A stretch of 64,000 bases of DNA from Phycisphaera sp. (lineage in GTDB: Bacteria > Planctomycetota > Phycisphaerae > Phycisphaerales > UBA1924): positions 1 through 64,000 of the forward strand of contig JACKGZ010000003.1 of assembly GCA_020639255.1 (NCBI GenBank), in the 5' to 3' direction. Both the position numbers and the translations under genes were made by a program. Shown in pieces: positions 59,360 to 64,000 of the stretch. The notes under the pieces were generated by a model. It was not told the origin of the DNA. It was given only the letters and a program-made list of their open reading frames with translations, and did no database searches. The number at the start of each line of letters is the position of its first letter. Position 1 is the first letter of the stretch.

Positions 59360-59751
59360 CCAGCTCTCGGATCGCCGTATTCTTTTCGCTCTGCCTGTCG
59401 GCTTTGCTTGTCGGCTGCTCGCCGATCTCGGTCAAAGGGCGGGTCATCGCGGGTCAGCTCAGCGTGATCACGGCGGTCCCGACTGGTGACGCCAGACTCG
59501 CCCAGGAGGGCATCCCGGATGTCCGCATTCTCGCCGTGCAGCAGATCAACAACAACCGCACGACCCCAGCGGTCTCTGGCAAGCACGGCGATTTCAGCAT
59601 CCCGCTCAAGGGCGACGCCGGTCTGGCAAAGAACCTGACCTTCTCCGTCGAAGCCGACGGCTACCTCCCGGTTCGCGTTGAAATGCCCACACCTACACCT
59701 CAGCAGCGACTTCTGATCGTTTTGAAGCCGCTGCGGAGTTCGAGCGAATAA
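59356..59751 (+). CDS. Small lipoprotein with carboxypeptidase-regulatory-like domain
   Basis: 131 residues. Signal with lipobox ALLVGC (Cys21 the lipidated residue), then a beta-sandwich-like domain: ISVKGRVIAGQLSVITAVP, GIPDVRILAVQ, SGKHGDFSIPLKGD, and FSVEADGYLPVRVEM. Such domains act as rigid adaptors in cell-surface proteins. Position between scpB and a DUF58 gene suggests one operon, but the functional link is unclear. Confidence 0.8.
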   Translation: MTSSRIAVFFSLCLSALLVGCSPISVKGRVIAGQLSVITAVPTGDARLAQEGIPDVRILAVQQINNNRTTPAVSGKHGDFSIPLKGDAGLAKNLTFSVEADGYLPVRVEMPTPTPQQRLLIVLKPLRSSSE

Positions 59752-59757
59752 GAGGGC

Positions 59758-60888
59758 ATGAGTTCCCTCGGTCGGCAACTCGAACTGCGGGCCCCCGACG
59801 CCCGTCGTGACCACCTCCATCTTGTCGCGGTGCTCTACATCGGCGCCACCGTCATGCTCCTGCTTGGCGCAATGAGCAGCCAGAACAACCTCCTCTTCGC
59901 GGCCGTGGGGATCGCGTTGGCTACGGTGATCGTCAGCGGCTTTATTGCCGGCAGCTCGATGATGGGCCTGCGGTTCGCACGGCGTGTACCGATCGTCGCC
60001 GAGGCCGACGCGCCCGTCCGCATCGGGTACCTCACTCACAACCGCAACAAGGTGCTGTCGGCCTACGCCATTCGGATCACCGACACCGCGCGAGGCCCGA
60101 CAGGCAAGATCGTCCCGATCCGAATCGGGATCGATCGGATCCCGGCACGATCGGAGCGGTTCGTGAGCGCGAACGCCTCATTGCCGTATCGCGGCCGGTG
60201 GACCCTCGGCCCCGGGCGGCTCATGACAATGTTCCCCTTCGGAATTTCCAAGAAATCCATGCGATTCGATCATGGCGACACGCTGCTTGTCACTCCATCG
60301 AGGCGTCTGCTCAGGCCGGGCACGCTCGGTGAGCTCGAATCGTCCGGGGACGATGGTCGCGTCGATCCGAGGCGTCGCGGTCAGGGCGTCGAACTCTTCG
60401 CGCTGCGAGACTACAACCGTGGAGACCCTGTCTCGTCGATCGCATGGCGGGCGTCTGCCAAGTGGAACAGGCTGATCAGCCGAGAGTCGGCAGCGCCTCG
60501 CGCTCGGCGCGTGTGGATCGTGCTCGAAGCCTCGCATGAGAGCCTGCGCAACAGAGACCCACTGGCCGAGGCGGCGGTAAGGCTTGCGCAAGCCGCGGGC
60601 CGTCGACTCTGCGAGATCGGTGTGGCACCGGGACTCAGCGTTCCGTCTTGCGGCATCGCGATCCCGCCCGATTTCAGCGACACTCCCGAACCGTCATGGC
60701 TGTCGGTGCTCACGACACTCGGTGACGAACGGGTGGCCGCGACACGGCATCGTTCATCACCGAGCGACGGTGTCGTCGCCATCGGTCCCGGCACAACCCC
60801 GGGCGCGATCGTCGTGCTCGATCCATCGCTGGAAGAGAAGCTGACGATCGATCCGCGGTCGCATCTGAAAGTGGGGGCGGATTCATGA
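59758..60888 (+). CDS. DUF58-family protein
   Basis: 376 residues: two helices near the N-terminus (about 23-67), a beta region, and the DUF58 core RGQGVELFALRDYNRGDPVS then SIAWRASAKWNRLISRESAA. These often travel with MoxR AAA ATPases and transglutaminases, in systems thought to act in envelope assembly. Here the transglutaminase follows with a 4-base overlap, while no MoxR gene is adjacent upstream. Confidence 0.9.
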   Translation: MSSLGRQLELRAPDARRDHLHLVAVLYIGATVMLLLGAMSSQNNLLFAAVGIALATVIVSGFIAGSSMMGLRFARRVPIVAEADAPVRIGYLTHNRNKVLSAYAIRITDTARGPTGKIVPIRIGIDRIPARSERFVSANASLPYRGRWTLGPGRLMTMFPFGISKKSMRFDHGDTLLVTPSRRLLRPGTLGELESSGDDGRVDPRRRGQGVELFALRDYNRGDPVSSIAWRASAKWNRLISRESAAPRARRVWIVLEASHESLRNRDPLAEAAVRLAQAAGRRLCEIGVAPGLSVPSCGIAIPPDFSDTPEPSWLSVLTTLGDERVAATRHRSSPSDGVVAIGPGTTPGAIVVLDPSLEEKLTIDPRSHLKVGADS

Positions 60889-63023
60889 CGCCCCGTGCCG
60901 CATGGCTTACAACGACGACGCTGCTGGCAGCCATGTTGACCTACGTCATTGCCGAGCCGGATAGCGAGCTCATCCTGCTGCTCATACCTGTGATGGCAGG
61001 CGTGCGGTTCTTCGCGTACAACCGCCAGGAACCGCTCGCGCCGCAGTGGCTGGTGGCGATCTGCACATTCACTGCTGTGATGTATGCGGCATTCCGCGTG
61101 CTCCAGGAAGGGCCCAAGATCCAGGTGCTCGCCGAGTTTGTCACGATACTCGCGGTGATTAAGTCACTCGAGCGATGGACCGCGAGAGACGATCTGCAGA
61201 TGCTCCTCGTCGCTGTCTTTCTCGTACTTGCGGCGATCATCACAAGCAGCATGCTGATCGTGGGAGTGATGCTTGTCGCCTTCGTGCCGCTGCTCTGCTA
61301 CACGGCGATGGCGCTCCAGATCGAGGGCGCCCTCAGCTTCGGGATGCGATCCCGCGAGGAGTCAATCGAACGCGAGCTCCCGCAGCGATCGCACATGAAC
61401 GGGCCCATCTTCGGTGTCTTCGCCACAGCGCTGACGCTTATCCTCGGGATCTCGATCGTCGCGTTTGTCTTGCTCCCAAGAGGCATCGGCAGTGACACGA
61501 TCGAGGGGCTCGCAAGGCCCGTCATGGGGCGTGCCACGGGTTTCAGGAACACCGTGGAGCTCGGGCGTGGGGGGCTGATCTCGACCGACCAGACCATCGT
61601 GATGGAAGTCGAGATCCGAGATCCGCGAACCGATCATTCACTGGGCGCCAATGGCAGGGTGTTCCATCTTCGCGGCACAGCGCTGAATACCTATCAAAAT
61701 GGGCTCTGGGACCGGACCACACGTGATCTGGAACTCACCACGAGGCAAGCCGGCTCGCGGTACGATTTCACCGATTTTACCGGTGATCGCGTGAATCACG
61801 CCGGCGAGGCGGACCTGAAACAGGTCATACACCTGACACCGAACGCCTCAGACGGCGGCATCCTCTTCACAGTATGGCGACCCATTCGGATCGATTTCAC
61901 CGAGTACCAGCACGGCACTCTGGTCGTGGATACTCAGCAACGATCGCTCAGTCTTGAAGATTCAAAGTCGAAACTGACCGACTACGAAGTACTCTCCAAA
62001 GCGGCTGCAACGGCACCATTCGATCTGGCAAGCAGGCTCACACCTCCTGCGCGGTTCGACAATCCCACGATCCGCGCGATCACCGAGCGTGTACTCACCG
62101 ATGCCGGCATCGAACCGAGCTATGAGCTCCGCGCGGTCAGCATCGATTACAACGCGGCGGCTGAGATCGAGCGGTGGCTCTCGGAGACGGGTGGGTTTGC
62201 GTACACACTCGATGTCCCCAGCTCCGAAGGAGACGAGGATCCGATCGAGTGGTTTCTGACCGAATCCAAGCTGGGTCACTGCGAGTATTTCGCGTCGGCG
62301 ATGGCGGCGATGTGCCGGACTGTCGGCATCAACAGCCGAGTTGTGACCGGCTATCTGCTCGGAGAGTTCGACACGTCACGCGAACGCTACATCGTGCGCC
62401 GATCGAACGCGCACGCTTGGGTCGAGGTCGAGACGTACCCGGGCAACTGGGTGACATTCGACCCGACTCCGAATGTGACGAGTCTGCATGTTCCTGATGC
62501 TCGCAAGTTCCGGTTTCTGCGCAAATTCCTGGACGCGGTCGACGGATTCTGGCTTTCGTCGGTTGTCTCGTTCGATGAGTCGAACCAGATGAAGCTGCTG
62601 GGTCTCGAACGCATTGGGCAAGTCGACCCACTGCAGGACCGACAGCTGATGAGCCGCGGCAAGCGCATCCTGCGCATTGTCTTTCTGCTTCTGATCGCTG
62701 GGCTCGCCGTTCTGTTTATTTACCGGTGGTACCGCAAACCGAGCACCATCCGAGTCGGCTCGATCGTGGTCGACCTCCCGGACGCCGCCATCACTGCTCG
62801 CCGCGGGTTGCTGCATCATTGGGAGCAGGTCGGCCGGCCCAGGCCGCTTTGGGCCGGCCTCGTTAAGCATGCCGCGAACCCGTTCGAGCGTGAACTCGCC
62901 GAGATGCTGACATCGACTGCGTTCGGAAGACGTGTATGGAGTCAATCGGATACGAGCCGCGCAGCACAGATCCTGTCGACGCTCCACCAAACAACACGTG
63001 AGGCACCGTCCGAGAACAGCTGA
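60885..63023 (+). CDS. TgpA-like transmembrane transglutaminase
   Basis: 712 residues. Six helices in the first 200 residues (DUF3488-like), an extracytoplasmic transglutaminase core with the Cys-His-Asp triad: GHCEYFASAMAAMCR, SNAHAWVEVETYPG and FDPTPN, then one more helix (about 590-612) and a cytoplasmic C-terminus with DUF4129-like features (PFERELAEMLTSTAFG). TgpA in Pseudomonas is essential and periplasmic; its substrate is unsettled. With DUF58 it forms the usual pair. Confidence 0.92.
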   Translation: MTPRAAWLTTTTLLAAMLTYVIAEPDSELILLLIPVMAGVRFFAYNRQEPLAPQWLVAICTFTAVMYAAFRVLQEGPKIQVLAEFVTILAVIKSLERWTARDDLQMLLVAVFLVLAAIITSSMLIVGVMLVAFVPLLCYTAMALQIEGALSFGMRSREESIERELPQRSHMNGPIFGVFATALTLILGISIVAFVLLPRGIGSDTIEGLARPVMGRATGFRNTVELGRGGLISTDQTIVMEVEIRDPRTDHSLGANGRVFHLRGTALNTYQNGLWDRTTRDLELTTRQAGSRYDFTDFTGDRVNHAGEADLKQVIHLTPNASDGGILFTVWRPIRIDFTEYQHGTLVVDTQQRSLSLEDSKSKLTDYEVLSKAAATAPFDLASRLTPPARFDNPTIRAITERVLTDAGIEPSYELRAVSIDYNAAAEIERWLSETGGFAYTLDVPSSEGDEDPIEWFLTESKLGHCEYFASAMAAMCRTVGINSRVVTGYLLGEFDTSRERYIVRRSNAHAWVEVETYPGNWVTFDPTPNVTSLHVPDARKFRFLRKFLDAVDGFWLSSVVSFDESNQMKLLGLERIGQVDPLQDRQLMSRGKRILRIVFLLLIAGLAVLFIYRWYRKPSTIRVGSIVVDLPDAAITARRGLLHHWEQVGRPRPLWAGLVKHAANPFERELAEMLTSTAFGRRVWSQSDTSRAAQILSTLHQTTREAPSENS

Positions 63024-63148
63024 TCCGCCCGCTTTCGGGTCTCGCGTACCTGTTCGATATTCGAGTGTTGGCGTCCAGTCTGAAAGCCTCTCAAGGCCAA
63101 GCCGTTCAAAGTCGATCCCCCTTTGTCCCGGAACGCACGGAGGCGATC

Positions 63149-63994
63149 ATGCCGGCAAGACGCTCGAGAACCGAACGATGGCGCGAGTCACTCAACAACC
63201 TTGTTGATCGGAACGGCCCCATCGAGATCACAGTGCCCGGCAACGGTGAGTCGCCCGACCTCATCTGGCGTGTGCGTCTGCTCGAAGTGACCGATGAATA
63301 TCTGGTCGTCGAGCAGCCGACGACACTGCATCATCAGATCCCGGTTCACGATGCGTCCGACCTCATCGGTGGAATCGCAATCGGGCAGAATCGGTGGATG
63401 TTCCGGACGAGAGTGATCGATCATCTCGACTTCCGTGCGATGTTCGGCACGGTGGCCGCCCTCCGGCTGGCCATGCCTCACACGGTCGAGCGATGCCAGC
63501 GTCGAAACTTCTACCGAACTTCCACAGCGACATTGAGCCTTCCGCCGGTGAAGATCTGGAAGCTCAAGGACCCGGATTCCGCCATACCGCTCGAAGTCGC
63601 GACCAAGGCAGCGATTCTCGATTCCCAGGGCAGCGGGCCGGCCAACGATCCGTTTGAGCTGATCAAGCCTGACCTCGGGTCCAGTCTGGTTGCTTCGATG
63701 CTCAATATCGGTGGGGGTGGCGTGGGGATGCTCGTCTCGTCTGCGGATACGGGTATCCTTAATCAACACGGGCCATTTTGGCTGCGTCTCGAACTCCAAC
63801 CTTCGGTCCCGATTCCGCTCAGTCTGACAGCTCGGTTGGCGCACACACGCGTTGATTCGAGCGGGGATGTTCACGCCGGCTTCGCGTTCGACTTTGTCCG
63901 CAACCGCGAGTACGAGCCCTTCATCGCCGAGCAGATCTGTCGGTACGTCGCCGACCTACAGAAGCCCAAATCAGGGGATAAACGGGCTGCGTAA
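63149..63994 (+). CDS. PilZ-domain protein, YcgR-like
   Basis: 281 residues from ATG 63149 (GGAGG 6 bases upstream). N-terminal YcgR-like beta domain (about 15-115; LIWRVRLLEVTDEYLVVEQP). PilZ domain: RRNFYR contains the RxxxR cyclic-di-GMP motif, and the second motif is MLNIGGGGVGML, where the common (D/N)xSxxG is Asn-Ile-Gly-Gly-Gly-Gly, so Gly replaces Ser. It may bind cyclic-di-GMP and brake motility or steer pilus output. An insertion of about 50 residues separates the two motifs. The gene is complete, ending just before the window edge. Confidence 0.8.
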   Translation: MPARRSRTERWRESLNNLVDRNGPIEITVPGNGESPDLIWRVRLLEVTDEYLVVEQPTTLHHQIPVHDASDLIGGIAIGQNRWMFRTRVIDHLDFRAMFGTVAALRLAMPHTVERCQRRNFYRTSTATLSLPPVKIWKLKDPDSAIPLEVATKAAILDSQGSGPANDPFELIKPDLGSSLVASMLNIGGGGVGMLVSSADTGILNQHGPFWLRLELQPSVPIPLSLTARLAHTRVDSSGDVHAGFAFDFVRNREYEPFIAEQICRYVADLQKPKSGDKRAA

Positions 63995-64000
63995 ATTCCC

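Noticed and set aside
1..64000. CRISPR array, insertion sequence, prophage or integron
   Set aside because: No regularly spaced direct repeats, transposase, integrase or phage structural motifs were seen on either strand.

Overview
The window looks like chromosomal DNA of a planctomycete, most likely class Phycisphaerae. This is inferred from several signs: high GC; two secreted proteins ending in a PAP-type variant of the PEP-CTERM signal plus an arginine tail (20552-21298, 36391-37038); prepilin signals of the form R-A-F-[ST]-L-I-E; an ECF sigma factor beside a Ser/Thr kinase with a C-terminal propeller; and a mur cluster whose last gene is FtsQ-like but is not followed by ftsA or ftsZ. There is no phage, insertion sequence, CRISPR array or rRNA operon. 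Two tRNA genes are present: Arg(ACG) and Glu(CTC).

Layout. 1-2927 (minus): flotillin-like floA (cut by the window edge), a short NfeD and a long protease-type NfeD. 2955-3524: a Nudix hydrolase. 3605-8822 (plus): murC-murB-ddl, an FtsQ-like protein and a polytopic membrane protein, then greA. 9.4-12.4 kb: small and secreted proteins, including a YceI-family protein. 12.4-18.0 kb (minus): a DUF3299-like protein, a LolCDE/MacB-type ABC pair, a type II prepilin-like protein with a partner, and an orphan periplasmic metal/cobalamin-type binding protein. 18.1-20.5 kb: DUF1579, tRNA-Arg, rpsT, a CPBP protease, tRNA-Glu. 20.5-28.3 kb: a PAP-CTERM protein, ECF sigma factor, a kinase with an N-terminal anti-sigma-like zinc finger, and a GH78 rhamnosidase. 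28.4-31.5 kb: hflX and tsaD, divergent, with a release-factor-like gene. 31.7-36.3 kb: a split Aer-type receptor, DUF2071, a DCC-family protein and L-serine dehydratase.

The most striking part is 37446-55674, almost 18 kb of tightly packed plus-strand genes. It opens with a secreted TPR protein, ExbB/TolQ, ExbD/TolR and a 976-residue protein that joins a PD40 propeller, a transmembrane hairpin, a long low-complexity arm and C-terminal beta domains. I read this as a Tol-like trans-envelope machine with TolB-like and TolA-like parts fused. It continues through a histidine kinase and a STAS protein directly into a type IV pilus/type II secretion assembly set (PilB, PilC, PilM, PilN, PilO, PilP-like), then a major pilin and four minor pseudopilin-like genes. 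No secretin, prepilin peptidase, PilT or Pal-like OmpA protein is in the window.

55.7-64.0 kb holds a response regulator/HD-GYP pair, a VUT/YhhQ transporter, scpB, a lipoprotein, a DUF58 protein, a TgpA-like transglutaminase and a PilZ/YcgR-like protein. HD-GYP and PilZ proteins around the pilus genes suggest cyclic-di-GMP control of surface behaviour. Two intergenic regions about 3 kb apart carry related 81-82 base structured repeats that resemble three-way junctions.
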